Shown here in pieces: positions 10,791 to 21,592 of a stretch of 64,000 nt of DNA. The notes beneath the pieces were generated by a model, which ran no database searches, was not told the DNA's origin, and was given only the letters and a program-made list of their open reading frames with translations. Source of the DNA: Peromyscus leucopus (lineage: Eukaryota > Chordata > Mammalia > Rodentia > Cricetidae); the NCBI RefSeq assembly GCF_004664715.2, contig NC_051079.1:60380660-60444659 (forward strand), written 5' to 3'. Position 1 is the stretch's first letter; each line of letters opens with the position of its first letter. A program made the position numbers and the translations under genes.

Positions 10791-13700
10791 AAAAATTACA
10801 TTCTAGAAACTATGGCTTTCAAATACCAAACAACCTGGAATTGTGCACCATTTTTCAGTCTGTAAAAATCTGTGTAAGAATTATATGAATACAAATTAAA
10901 AGCAAAACTAAGAGAGGATGAAGAAAGCTGGAGATATGAATCGAACCCCTGGATCCAACTATACCTGAATAGGGTACATCCTATACTGTTGGGTCATTGA
11001 AACCAAAAATGACATTTCATTGTGTGAGCTACCTCTCCATTTTCAACAACTTTTTCTTACTTTTTTTCTTACTTCTGCATGAACATCTCCTGAGCCCCAT
11101 CTTAAGCTACTGCTCCATGCCTGTATTGTTGCTATGCCCCCTTGTTCCATTCTTCTGGAAATTACCAGCTTGATTGTACCACAGATCTTCCACTGGCTTC
11201 CCTGCTGTGTTTATTTCAACAGGGAGAACAAAACTACTTTACACATAGCTGGAGATAAATGAATGCCCATTCTACTATGGTACAAGTTCCAACAAGAGAT
11301 GATTGGAGCTCATAACCTAATATTTGCTTGTTGCTTCCTTGGATAATCAAATTAGAAGCATGTTCATTACAGCTCTAAGTCTGAGAGTGGCCCATCATAC
11401 TGAGCCCATCATAGTGCTTCCTAGACTCCCTTGCCATCACATTCCACAGCCTACTACCTCAGTGTGCAGCATCTCAAGATCTCCTTGCTAGATCAATCTA
11501 GACTATGCCACCTGTTAGTAATATTTAATATGTCCTCTAATCCTCTGTGAGGAACAACCTCCTTACTTTGCTTCTGTGATGTTACTGTCTGTTAGCATCT
11601 CATTCATGTCCTTCTCTTCCTCACTTTGTCCTTTAAATGCCATATTCTCCAGGACGCTGTACTTAATCATATGCATTTTAGAGTCCATCCAACCAGAGTC
11701 TTCCTGACCACTCACAGCCATCCCTAAATCTTCATGCCCAACTCACTCATTTGAATGAGCAAGCAAATGTATCTCCTGTTCAGAGGAAAGAATGGATAAC
11801 TGTGGCTTGTTTATTTCTTTTTGCTTTGGTTTAAACCAATTGAGTACCTCACAGTAAATACAAACACAGTCCCCAGTTTGAATGCACTTATTTCCTTCTT
11901 TACTTGATACTTGTTTCTTAAGGAGGGAACCTCATAGTGCACAATTACACATGTTTCTGAGGACATATGACAGTCTATGCCTTCTTTTCTGAAGCTATGA
12001 TCTCAAATTATTCTAAGTATTTATCTATATATTGTTTTCTATAGATTGAAATTTCCTTGATGAAGAATTTGGAAATGTTCAGGGAGGAGGAGATAGTCTG
12101 CTGGAAGTTATAATGCTGTATCTCCTGGCTTCATAAATTTCTCTTAAAACTTGCAGACCTCAAAATATTGAAAAACTGTGGAATATGGTTTCTAATTACA
12201 TATACTCTGTCTGTAGAGACACTAGGATTCCTAAGAGATATATTCACTATGGTAGAACTGAAGTCCAAGGCTCTGACCCCTGGAAGAGAACTAGGAGAGC
12301 TCACTGATCTCATGGATTGTGTTCCATTGATGATCTATAAATACATAACCTGCCTACTAACTCTATTCTCCCAACTGAGCAGCCATGCTCACTTCAGATA
12401 GTGTGCCTTTGTTTCTGCCTCTTGCCAGAGTTGCTCTGTTTTGCTTTTTGTTTTCTTGTTCCCAAGGGGTTACTTCTTGAACTCAATCTCATTACAACCG
12501 ATTTCTATCTACATAAAGCACATCAAGACATGTTCTCTAATTAATCTGCTGTGTTCTGCCCAATTTACATTGTAAATCATAGAAACCCTGCCTTTTGTTG
12601 TCTCCCTCTAGGGAAAGACTCATCAGAAACCTGATTTAGACAAAGGTGCTACAAGGAGTCATGATACTCCTAATCATGTTCTTCAGGTACTTTTCCTGTA
12701 GTTGTCTGGAATAAAGTGGATTCTAGACTGTTCCTAAATGAAACCTTAGCCAAAGGTCTATATTTTAAATACACAGGAAGCAAAACAACGGAATGCCTAA
12801 GAAGGGACACACCAAGATGTTCCAACCCCCTTTCCTAGCATGTGCGGTTGAATTTGGAGAGAATAAAATTATTTGCTCCTCCCTCATAATAAAACATGCG
12901 TCTGAATCCAGTCGATGCCACAGCAGCATCCGGTAAACAAGACACAGGTGGTTTCAATTCCTTTTTAGTCTGAGTTTAAGGTCTAGAGGATGATTCTAAA
13001 GAGTATCATGTTCTTCCTGTTCTGTCATGTCACGTGAGATGGACTTAGGGTGGTTGGCTTTTTTCCCTAAAAGCAGAGCTTCGCGGGGTGAAGGACGAGC
13101 CCTAGTACCTGGGTGTGTAGCTTCCATTTGGCAGGGGCTATCAAGTGTCACTCTCATCAACATCCAAGGCCAGTAAACTGAATGTAGTTGGTACTCTCCC
13201 TGGCCTGCCTTGACAGTCTTGGAGTGTAGGATCCAAGCTACTGTCATCTAACCAACCTCGGTCACTTTCCCAAGACCTAGTAATCATGACTTGATGCTTA
13301 GAGCCTCCTAACCAAGAGATTAGAAGACAGCTGGCACCTGATGACATTAGTGGCACTTTCTATTCGTCTGCTTCTTGACTTTCAGAATACTAGCCCAGCA
13401 CTGGTCCCCTGAAAGTGATGAGAAGTCTAATCCATATTGATTCTTCTTGATGTTAGCCACAGGTAAATCTATCATCTTTCTTTTTTCATATAAAAGCTTT
13501 CTTAAATTACCCTCTCTGTATGATTAAATTATGCTGTTATCTTGCTCCAGAGAAATTTTTGTAAATCATAATTTTTCACCATTTACTACACAAAGAAACT
13601 TCTCTGATGAGGTCTGAGAGCTCTACTAACCTATGGGTATATTTATATGAATCTACATGACAATTTGATACTGTGTTTATTTAGTAAAATAATTGAAGTA

Positions 13701-13834
13701 GTTTCACCACTGGGACCTTTGAGTTTCCCAACCATAGTTCTTGACCAGATCTGTTGTTCTGCCATGCCAGTGTGAATAGAATAATTGTCAGTGGACTTCT
13801 CAACCACAAATAAGACATCTACATCCTGCCCCTT
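10791..13834. other. About 3 kb with no supported feature
   Basis: Moderately A/T-rich, repeat-poor sequence. No coding region: the longest frames (12131-12401 both strands, 12996-13356) overlap each other and carry no domain. Parts of 11400-11760 have a pyrimidine-rich, decayed-repeat look but I cannot assign them. Confidence 0.4.
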
Positions 13835-14352
13835 CCCCAGGCTGAGGGAATCATCATGGAAGAGAGGCCTGAAAGATTGTAGGAAACAGTGGTTGGAGAG
13901 GACCAGAGAAAAACAGTGTTTTCAGAAAATAACAGGACCACTATGCTCATGAGGTCACTGTAACTAGGGTTACCTGTATAAGACCTGGACAAGATGAAGA
14001 CAGGTACCATCCCAACATGGATTAGGAAAGGTTCCATGAGTCCTGGCCCCTAACTGAAGAGCTATGGGGAGGTAGTGTCTTCTGAAAGAGGGAGAATCAG
14101 TTATCTTTAAGGTTGTGGCTCTTGGTAGGTCAATACTGTTGTGGTGAATGGCCCCACACTCAAACATATATGGACAGCACAAACAGGAGTAGACAAATTG
14201 TTGAATTTTTAAAAAGAATAGAGGGCATACAGTTGGTAGTTGGATAGAATTGACTGGGAAGACCTAGTTAGGATGATATGATCAAAATATATTCTATGAA
14301 TCTCTCAAATTGATAAAAACAATTCTTAAAAATAAAAATGTAAAAAAAAAAG
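13835..14352 (+). mobile_element. L1 3' UTR, Lx-type, with A-rich tail
   Basis: The segment follows the Lx-type L1 3' UTR in order: 'gtaggaaacagtg', 'ataacaggaccactatgctcatgag', 'cctggacaagatgaag', 'aacatggattagg', 'tgaagagctatgggg', 'agagggagaatcagtt', 'gtggctcttggtaggtcaatac', 'cagcacaaacaggag', and near the end 'gatatgatcaaaatatattctatgaatctctc' followed by an A-rich tail at 14330-14352. It lacks coding sequence and is 5'-truncated. Confidence 0.85.
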
Positions 14353-15489
14353 ATGATTTTCATGATATTTTTCAATTGATGCTACTTTTAAAATTCTATT
14401 CTCTGTCCTGAATAGAAAGAGTTTAGAAGTAACATTTGTAGATATAACAGTAAATATAAATGGCATTTACAGGGAGTTTTGGAAAATATTGCTAACATAA
14501 GAAGGGAATTTAAAAGTCAATGCAATGGTCAATATTTTCATTCCGCAGACTGAAAGCTGTTATTCTTGCAACCACTCAATGGCCATAAAGGAACATTATC
14601 TGTGTCTACAACTTCTAAGGAATTTTCCTTAGAACAGTTAATTCAATGAACAAGTTACTACCTCTTCCTTTAAGAACATTCTAAATGAGACAGTTTGTTA
14701 ATCTATAGAAAGAAAGATGGGGCTAATGCGAAATCTATGGTATATGGAAAACCTGAACCAAAAATGTATAACAGATGGGTCTGATGTGAGCAAGAGCTAG
14801 ATGAAGGGGCAGTCCTCATTAAGTCTGGGCACCGCTAAGCATTCTAAGCTCCATTATTCTTCTTTAAATGCCTTCTCTCTTAACTTGGAAATTAAAAGAA
14901 GAATCCAGTCATAGCCATCTGCAGTTGCATACCAAAGTCACATGAAAGTAAAAATAGCTTCCTGCAGCATCATATTCTACAAAGACTTAAGGTTGAAATG
15001 TGTCATTTACATAAGCTACTCAGTAGGATGCAGAGTTCCCAAGTCTTAAAAACAAAAGCCAGGATTCAGAGAAGTGCTGTGCTTGTCTTTAGGAGAGTGT
15101 TTCCAATTTGACACTGAAGCTGCAAGCTACTGTCATCTTGCTTGATGAACACATTGGTTAGAAATTTTGAGAAGGATTCTAGAGCAACTTTCTCCCCAGA
15201 GGCTGTTTAGACAGCAAGCAGTCTCCTCATTTGCCAGTGAAGGAGAAGCTAGTTTTAGGAGGAGGCTAAAATTACAGGCTTAAACTTTAGACAATGATTT
15301 ATCACCTGTTGCTCCTGGTGCATCCAAGCACACCTGATCACAACTGTACACTTCTGACTTTTAAATTACAGTTTTCTTCTGGAAGGTCATTCATTCCTCA
15401 CAGTCTCAAGAATATAGAGAAAGGCTCTTAACATACATGTTTAATAAACATATTTTTCTTTAGCTAAAAGTTTCCTACATCCACCGGTC
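14353..15489. other. No recognised feature
   Basis: A/T-rich, repeat-poor sequence without open frames above 60 codons. Confidence 0.4.
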
Positions 15490-15829
15490 CACAGCAGCTC
15501 AGACCCAAGTAAACTCACAGAGTCTTATGTTAATTAAAACTGCTCAGCCATTAGTTCAGGCTTACAACTGACTAGCCCTTACACTTAAACTCAGCCCATT
15601 TCTGTTAATCTATAAGTTGCCACATTTTCCATGGCTTAACCTGTATGCCATTATATGCTGCTCCCTTGATGGTGAACTGGCATCTCCACACTCAGCCTTC
15701 CTTTTCCCAGAATTCTCCTTGTCTGCTTATCCTGCCTATACTTCCTGCCTGGCTACTGACCAATCAGCATTTAGTTTATCAACCAATCAGAGCAACACAT
15801 ATTCACAGCATACAGAACATCCCACAGCA
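15490..15829 (-). mobile_element. Solo-LTR-like rodent ERV element (family 2)
   Basis: On the minus strand it begins TGCTGTGGGATGTTCTGTATG at 15829, has 'tgctctgattggttgataaactaaatgctgattggtcagtagc' with two CCAAT-type sites, a purine-rich centre, 'ttataagttgtaagcctgaac' and ends near 'gtttacttgggtctgagctgctg'. This layout (TG start, paired CCAAT boxes, about 340 bp) is that of a class II ERV LTR, related to but distinct from family 1 in this window. Subfamily not identified. Confidence 0.6.
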
Positions 15830-16499
15830 TTTTTCAGTCCTAGAATACTTTTATGTCTATAATAAAGTTGCCAAGAAAAAAAGAAATCCCATAGACCCAA
15901 GTACATGGTATTTTAGTATAAACACATGCATAACTGGGGTATATTTACCAGAAGTAATAAGCAGGTATTTATGCATTAGTGTTGCTACTGTAGATTCTTA
16001 ATTCAGAGCCTCCATTCTTCCCATTCCACATTTTCTACTCCCAGGTCCCATGTAGATCCCCGTGTCTCACGGTCTTTCTGTCTCCTGTGGCTTCTCTCAG
16101 ATATTGCAGTTTTACAAACTTTCCTTGTTTTTAATATCCTAAACAGTTTTGAGGGACACTGCCAAGTACTTTGCTTGATGTCCCATTTCTATAGTGTACT
16201 TTTCATGAGAATGGGGTTATGGGTTTTTAAGAGGTGGATGACAGAGGCAAAGAGCGATTCTTGCCACACTCTATCACTCTCTAACAGGGGTATGTATTGT
16301 CAACATTACTTCTCACAGCTGACTTGAACCTTGATCATCTGGCTAAGACAGTATTCCCAGGTCTCTCTTTCCCTCACTATATATATGCAGATCCTTTGAG
16401 GGAATTCACCACCTGCCACTGATACGTATGATGTCTTCCCCCTTGTCTCAAAGACAATGTCTGCATATATTACTTAAAATTCTAAATGATGGGTGGATA
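15830..16499. other. No recognised feature
   Basis: No supported gene or repeat. Confidence 0.4.
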
Positions 16500-17261
16500 C
16501 AGGTACATGTGTCTGAGAGAGAGAGAACATTTAAGTTCTATTTTTTTAGCAAGTGCTTTACTACAATATTATTAACTGTACTCACCATGTAGTATATTAG
16601 TTCTCAAGAATTTATCTTATAACTAAAATGGTGTACATTTTAATCAGTATCTCCCACATTTTCACACTTATCTTATTTGTTGCTTTATGAGTTTGAATTT
16701 TTCAGACTCACATTTAAGTAAGATACTAGTGTTTTTTGTCTTGCTCTAACTTACATCACTTGGGATGCTGCCCTACAGTTTACACAGTTTGTATGTGGAA
16801 AATGGCAGTACTTCCTCTTTCCGATTGGGCAGTATTCTATTGCTTAAGTATATGTTTGTACATAGGTGTATATCTACACACAATGACTTATTATTTATTT
16901 GACATGAACTCTTGAGTAGTTTCCATGTTTTTGGCTATGACAACTAGTACTGCAAATGAACCTAAAGAAATGAACCCAGAAACAAGAATCCTGGATTATT
17001 TGATAGTCCTCATTTGACCTTTTTTAGGTACTTTAATATTGTTTTCAGAGTAGCTATAGTAATTTGTATTTTAAATGGCGCCATGCTTGTTATGTTTTGG
17101 GGAACACAATCTTAACAGTGATAAGCATGGTGTGGTTTTAATTTGAAGCTTTCTTATGACTAGTGACCTGAGCACCTTTGGCACGACTATTTGCTATGTA
17201 TCTGTCTTTTTGAGAAGATGTTAATCCAGATACTTTGTCACTTAAGAATATTTATACCATA
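16500..17261 (-). mobile_element. Ancient L1 (L1M-like), ORF2 end and 3' UTR, part 1
   Basis: The plus strand reads as reversed L1 ORF2/3' UTR: 'tggaaaatggcagtacttcctctttccg.ttgggcagtattctattgc', 'tttccatgtttttggctatgacaactagtactgcaa', 'ttttcagagtagctatagtaatttgtattt', 'atggtgtggttttaatttgaagctttcttatgactagtgacctgagcacctttg'. Strongly decayed and without an intact frame. It continues after the insertion at 17262-17552. Confidence 0.75.
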
Positions 17262-17552
17262 TGTCTCTTTATTAAAGATTCCATATACATACACAATGTA
17301 TTTTTGTCATATCCACCCTGATGCCCAACTTTTCCCAAGCTTTCTCACCTTCCCTCATATTTTATATCTTTGTAATCTACTAAATCTAATTAGTGCTACC
17401 CATATGTTCTTGGGTGTAGGGTCATGCGTGGGTGTGTGTGCAACTGAGAAGAAGCCACACCTCTGAAGGAACCGCACACTCCCCTTCTCTGCAGCAATCA
17501 ACTGGAAATAGCGCTCATGTAGGGACAGGGCCCACATGTAGGAGTTCCTTGT
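17262..17552 (-). mobile_element. Lx-type L1 3' UTR fragment inserted in an older L1
   Basis: Reversed Lx 3' UTR motifs: 'ttgtcatatccaccctgatgccc', 'aatctactaaatctaattagtgctacccatatgttcttgggtgtag', 'gcaatcaactggaaatagc'. The older L1 ORF2 reading stops just before and resumes right after ('cttatcagatatatggttt'), so this is a nested insertion. Same subfamily type as 13835-14352. Confidence 0.7.
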
Positions 17553-18640
17553 ATCTTAGGGTACTAGGTCCTTATCAGATATATGGTTTATGGGAACGTC
17601 CCTCAATTCTGTAGATTCTCTTCCCATTTTGATGTTCCTTTCTTTTGCAACAAAATTTTCATTTTGATGTAGCTCTTAGGATTTGGTTTTGATGCATATC
17701 GTTTCAGAAACTTTGTTTTAAAAAGTTGCTAAAATTAATGGCAACCAGCTTGTCAGTGTATTCTTCCAAAAGTTTTATCATTTTACTTGTTAAATATGAA
17801 CCATTCATTTATTTCAAGTTAATTTTTCTTGGCGGCATGAAACTGAACTCTAAATTCATGCTTTCATATATGAAAATCCAATTTTTATACTTATTTTGTA
17901 TTCGTGGAATCTTTGTCAAATAATAGTTGATTATGAATACATGTATTTATTTGGAGGGATTTTGATTTCTGTTTTATTTATCTCTGTGTCTTTTTTGTGT
18001 CAGTATGTATTGAGTTGATTACTCAATATTTGCTATATCATCTAAAATTAAGAAACAAGTTCAGCTTTCACTATTCATATCCTGTGGCTATTTGGAGTTC
18101 TATATGAATTTTAGGATTGTTCTTTCCATTTCTATGAAAACTGTCACTGAAATTTTGACAAATTGTTTAGGTACTATGGAAATTTTAAGAATGATAAATT
18201 TTCTAACATTAAGATGGATAACATTTATTTACATCTTCAATTTCTTTAAATGTCTAATTATTTTCATTGTAGAGTTGTTTGTTGTTTTACTTCTCTGACT
18301 CAATATGTTTCTAAATATTTTACTTGTTATGATACTAACATAACTATGATTTTCACCTTCTTTTTTCAAAGAGTGCATTGATAGTAGGTAGAATTGCACC
18401 TGAGTCCTGTATATTGATTTTGTATTCTGAAATTCCACTGAATTGATTCACTAGGTCTGGCAGCTTTGAAAAAATATTTAGACCATGCCGTCTGCAAACA
18501 GATATCTGGGCGCTGTGCTTGTTGAAACTGAAATGCAATGACTTCAAGCCCCTCTCATCTGATAGTAAGAAAAATATGTCTCTTACTCTTGCATACAAGA
18601 ATATCTATAAATATTTTTATATGTAACCATATGTGTCTAC
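17553..18640 (-). mobile_element. Ancient L1 (L1M-like) ORF2, part 2
   Basis: Continues part 1 in reverse ORF2 order: 'ccttatcagatatatggtttatgggaac', 'aaattttcattttgatgtag', 'ccattcatttatttcaagttaatttttc', 'gagttctatatgaattttaggattgttctttccatttctatgaaaac', 'ttgattttgtattctgaaattccactgaattgattcactagg', 'gccgtctgcaaacagatat'. The reading frame is broken many times. With part 1 it covers about 1.8 kb of element. Confidence 0.85.
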
Positions 18641-19125
18641 ATTAAGCAAAATGTGAATGCACACCAAGAACCATCCTATCTCTCCCTCATTGCCTATCTA
18701 CAAGTTCCAACATAAACAGTGCTAAAAATCTCCCATTCTGCCAGCTTCAGTACACATGATAGTGCTTCCACTTTTACTAATCCATATATTCATGTAAAGC
18801 AGAACTATCGATATAAAAGCTAATTTAAGCACAACTTGTTTGGCTTTTAACCTTACAGTTTGTATTTGTTTTTCTAAGTTAGTTAGATCATCAGTTCTCC
18901 AATCTCCTAAAATGAGTTTATTGCATACATTAGCAACAGTTATTTTGTTGAATTTTAAATTCTATAATGAAATTCTCCAACTTCCCAATCTTAAAATTTG
19001 CATGAGATTCGGTATTTATTTCTAAAAAAAAACTCTAAGTTTTAACAAACTCAGAATAAGGTCACTTATTGATCACTGCAGTATCATGAAGAATAACTTC
19101 ATTATCCTAAGAAATCTCACATTTC
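18641..19125. other. No recognised feature
   Basis: Nothing supported; possibly further decayed L1. Confidence 0.35.
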
Positions 19126-19180
19126 AGGCTGGAGAGATGGCTCAGCTGTTAAAGGCTAGGCTCACAACCAAAAATGTAAA
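19126..19180 (+). repeat. B2-related SINE head fragment
   Basis: 'ggctggagagatggctcagctgttaaaggctaggctcacaacc' carries the B2-type A-box head; the rest of the SINE is missing. Confidence 0.65.
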
Positions 19181-19934
19181 ATATCCCACATTTCATCTGT
19201 TCAAATCTCCTCTGGTCTATAGTTCTGCTAATTACCAAGTTCATTATCAGCTGTGTAATTTTGCCTTTTCCAGAATGATATATAATTAGAAAATACAACA
19301 TGTAGGATTTTTAGATTGGTTTGTTTCACTTAGTAATACACATTTAGGTTATGCTCATTACTGTAATCTGTACGCAAGCAACAGAGCTCACTTATCTGTT
19401 AAAGGTCATCTTGGTTGATTTCACTTTCTAGCGAATATAACCCATAATCATTATAATTCTTGCACATCTTCTATCTAACAGACATTACATAGCATTGCTG
19501 TGCCACTGGCGCAGTAGTTAGTATAGGAGTGTGCCATGCCATCCTCAGCCTCAGCTATCCATTAAAATCACCACAAACATGGTTCTCCTGGGTTATGGCT
19601 CCAATTTCTTTGGTTCCTGGTAACTGGATCTCAGCTGTGACTCTGTATTCACATGTCTCTTAGCTTTTAGGGGGAAAGCTTGCCTAGAGATGTCCAATGG
19701 TTCTCAGAATAATTATTGACATTTTTAGATTTGTAGTTTGTATTGTTATAAAAAGGGGGGAATAACAATATACAAGCTCCATATGAGTCACAGCTGAAAC
19801 CAGAAATCTAATATTCATTGTTTTATCTGTCAAAGTCTATGATGTTCCTAATTTGGCATTATTTTCCAACAGAAGCAAAGTTGTGTTGAGTCTTGGTCAT
19901 ATCAAATCCTATAATAATCACTTTATTCCAGAAA
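19181..19934. other. No recognised feature
   Basis: Nothing supported. Confidence 0.4.
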
Positions 19935-20217
19935 AGTGAGAGAAATCTTACTAGTAACACTACTCATAATTACCACAAACTAAGAAAAATCCAACTGCCA
20001 ATAAATAGAAATGATGATTTACTCACAAAATGGAATTTTTAAAATGAGATTTCAGAATAAATTCAAAAGCACAATAAATAGAAAAGAAATCAAACACAAA
20101 AAGGGCACACTAAATGATTTCTTTTGTTTGTACCTTAAGAATAGGTAGAGCTAAGGTGTAGTGTAGAACAATGTGGTTACCTGCTACATAAAGGACATTA
20201 GTGAGTACATGAACATA
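19935..20217 (+). mobile_element. Possible ancient L1 ORF2 3' end / 3' UTR
   Basis: 'actcataattaccacaaactaagaaaaatccaactgccaataaatagaaatgatgatttactcacaaaatggaat' resembles the decayed ORF2 segment that encodes 'NPNWKQPKCPS.. LWY..' in many L1s. The sequence after the provirus (22649 on, 'ttttacatggaatgtccaatat') may be the other half. Low certainty. Confidence 0.4.
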
Positions 20218-20223
20218 AACAGC
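20218..20223. repeat. Target-site duplication of provirus, left copy
   Basis: The hexamer aacagc abuts the TG end of the left LTR and recurs at 22643-22648 immediately after the right LTR. Six bp is the usual duplication length for class II (ERVK-like) integrases. Confidence 0.9.
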
Positions 20224-20764
20224 TGTAGTAGGAATCTTAAAAGTTCTTATTAACAAAATCAAACCTGAGGCGAGTTATTGGGGTCCATGCTGGTAGATCA
20301 GAGAGACAGAACAAACCACAGCTATCTCACCTCTCCAGATCCTCAGCTGGTCTTGTCTCCTCAGACTAGAGGCCTCTGAGTCCTCATCCGAATGGGTCCC
20401 AGCTGAACTGTGTTGCTCCAAAGCCTGAATGCTTAACCAGCCACATGCTTAACCAGCCAAAAGCCTAACCAGCCAAATGCCTCTAGTTTCTGGTCCTTAC
20501 GCCTTATATATCTTTGCTTTCTACCACCACTCCCTGGGATTAAAGACTGGCTTTCTGGGATTAAAGGCGTGTCACCATGCTTGGCTATTTCCAATGTGGC
20601 CTTGAACTCACAGAGATCCAGAGGGATTTCTGTCTCTGGAATGCTAGGATTAAAGGTGTGAGTGCCACCATTTTCTAGCCTTTGTATCTAGTGGCTGTCT
20701 GTTCTCTGACCCCAGATAAATTTATTAGAGTACACAATATTTTGGGGAACACAATACCACCACA
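20224..20764 (-). mobile_element. 3' LTR of the provirus
   Basis: 541 bp, TGTGGTGGTATTG at the U3 end and CCTACTACA at the U5 end. U3 contains two B1-derived motifs in reverse ('gggattaaaggcgtg', 'gaactcacagagatcc', 'ggattaaaggtgtgag'). A TATA-like box (ATATATAAGG on the minus strand) lies at about 20503-20512. A run of three imperfect 'ttaaccagccaaatgc' units (20432-20480) lies just downstream of TATA. Near the U5 end 'ttaataagaactttt' may hold a weak polyadenylation signal. Confidence 0.92.
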
Positions 20765-20780
20765 TTTCCTCTCTTTTTGT
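20765..20780 (-). promoter_or_regulatory. Polypurine tract of the provirus
   Basis: On the minus strand ACAAAAAGAGAGGAAA directly precedes the TG of the 3' LTR. This is the expected position and composition for the plus-strand DNA primer of reverse transcription. Confidence 0.88.
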
Positions 20781-21196
20781 CTAAAACTAAAAAGCTTATA
20801 ACTAATACAAGAAATACTATCCAATAAGTATATACAATATATACAGCCAAAAATTACATTAATGATATCTAGTCCATTAACATTTGACAGATTCAGATAA
20901 AAACTCCATTATATATATTAACAATGTCCAGTCCAGTAACATCTGAAAAACTCAGACCAAAATATTTTCATTACTTATCTTATTTAAAACAAGTAGTTCC
21001 TTTTTAAAAGTAGATTCCATCATCTCCCTTTTTATCTTATCATATCCATATTCTCTCTTTTTTCTTTTCATAATAGATTCATTAGTCTACCTTTTGTCAT
21101 TTTTATATCTTCCTCTCTTTCTTCAGTGTAGATTCAGTGATCTACCTATTTATCCTATTATTTCTTTATCTTTTTTCTCAGAGTAGATTCGATGAT
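20781..21196 (-). other. A/T-rich 3' internal region with four spaced palindromic repeats
   Basis: Four copies of a TAGATTC-centred motif with an inverted partner (tagattcnntnatcta type) lie at about 21011, 21074, 21129 and 21184, spaced 63, 55 and 55 bp. The units are separated by purine-rich (minus strand) linkers. No coding frame. Between them and the polypurine tract lies an A/T-rich stretch with two related 'tggactggacattgttaatat' / 'tggactagatatcattaatg' blocks. Function unknown; could be RNA structure or decayed tandem repeats. Confidence 0.7.
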
Positions 21197-21478
21197 CTAT
21201 CTCATATCTATATTCTCTTTTTCTTTTTGCTTTCTAGGGGTGAAGATATCTTTAGGGAATCTTGAAAAGAAAATTTTTGGGTTAATTGTCAAGTCCTGTA
21301 TCATTTGTCCATTCTCTGCATAAAAGGAAAGTTCAGGGCTTGTTTCAAGTCCTTGTTCGAGTACTCTGTCAGGCTGTATCATCTCAGCTAGTCCTCTCGA
21401 AATTGTCCTGACCAGTTTGTAGTCCAAAGTCGATTTTTCCATGGTGTTAATCGGCTTAATGGCTTTATCATAGTCCAT
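21197..21478 (-). CDS. Unidentified 93-codon frame in the provirus (partial or degenerate)
   Basis: An open frame starting [16 protein letters not shown] and ending in a Lys/Glu-rich tail (PRKQKEKENIDMR). The composition is protein-like (few low-complexity runs until the end). It has no transmembrane segment, zinc knuckle or enzyme motif that I can see. It overlaps the end of the upstream frame (21388-21549) in another phase, so either a frameshift has split one old protein or two frames overlap. It lies where env or an accessory gene would be expected, but I cannot assign it and could be wrong that it was ever translated. Confidence 0.35.
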   Translation of the reverse strand: MDYDKAIKPINTMEKSTLDYKLVRTISRGLAEMIQPDRVLEQGLETSPELSFYAENGQMIQDLTINPKIFFSRFPKDIFTPRKQKEKENIDMR

Positions 21479-21549
21479 GTGGAATCATCATTGTAGGATC
21501 CTGTCATCTTTTTGAAGATTTCAAAGTCACTGTTAGACATAGTCATGGT
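21388..21549 (-). CDS. Unidentified short frame downstream of the A tract
   Basis: After the A tract there is an ATG in a fair context (gggaaaccatga), opening [19 protein letters not shown] and running about 53 codons to a stop at 21388. The same frame reads back without a stop through the A tract into an alternative phase of the captured segment. Its sequence is not recognised. It overlaps the 93-codon frame by about 90 bases. Probably remnant of one protein broken by a shift near 21480. Confidence 0.3.
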   Translation of the reverse strand, partial: TMTMSNSDFEIFKKMTGSYNDDSTWTMIKPLSRLTPWKNRLWTTNWSGQFRED

Positions 21550-21558
21550 TTCCCGCGG

Positions 21559-21592
<34 letters not shown>

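Noticed and set aside
19490..19560. tRNA-like gene ('ctggcgcagtagttagtataggag')
   Set aside because: The D-arm-like word is present but no acceptor pairing or T-arm (GGTTCRAAT-type B box) follows at the right distance.
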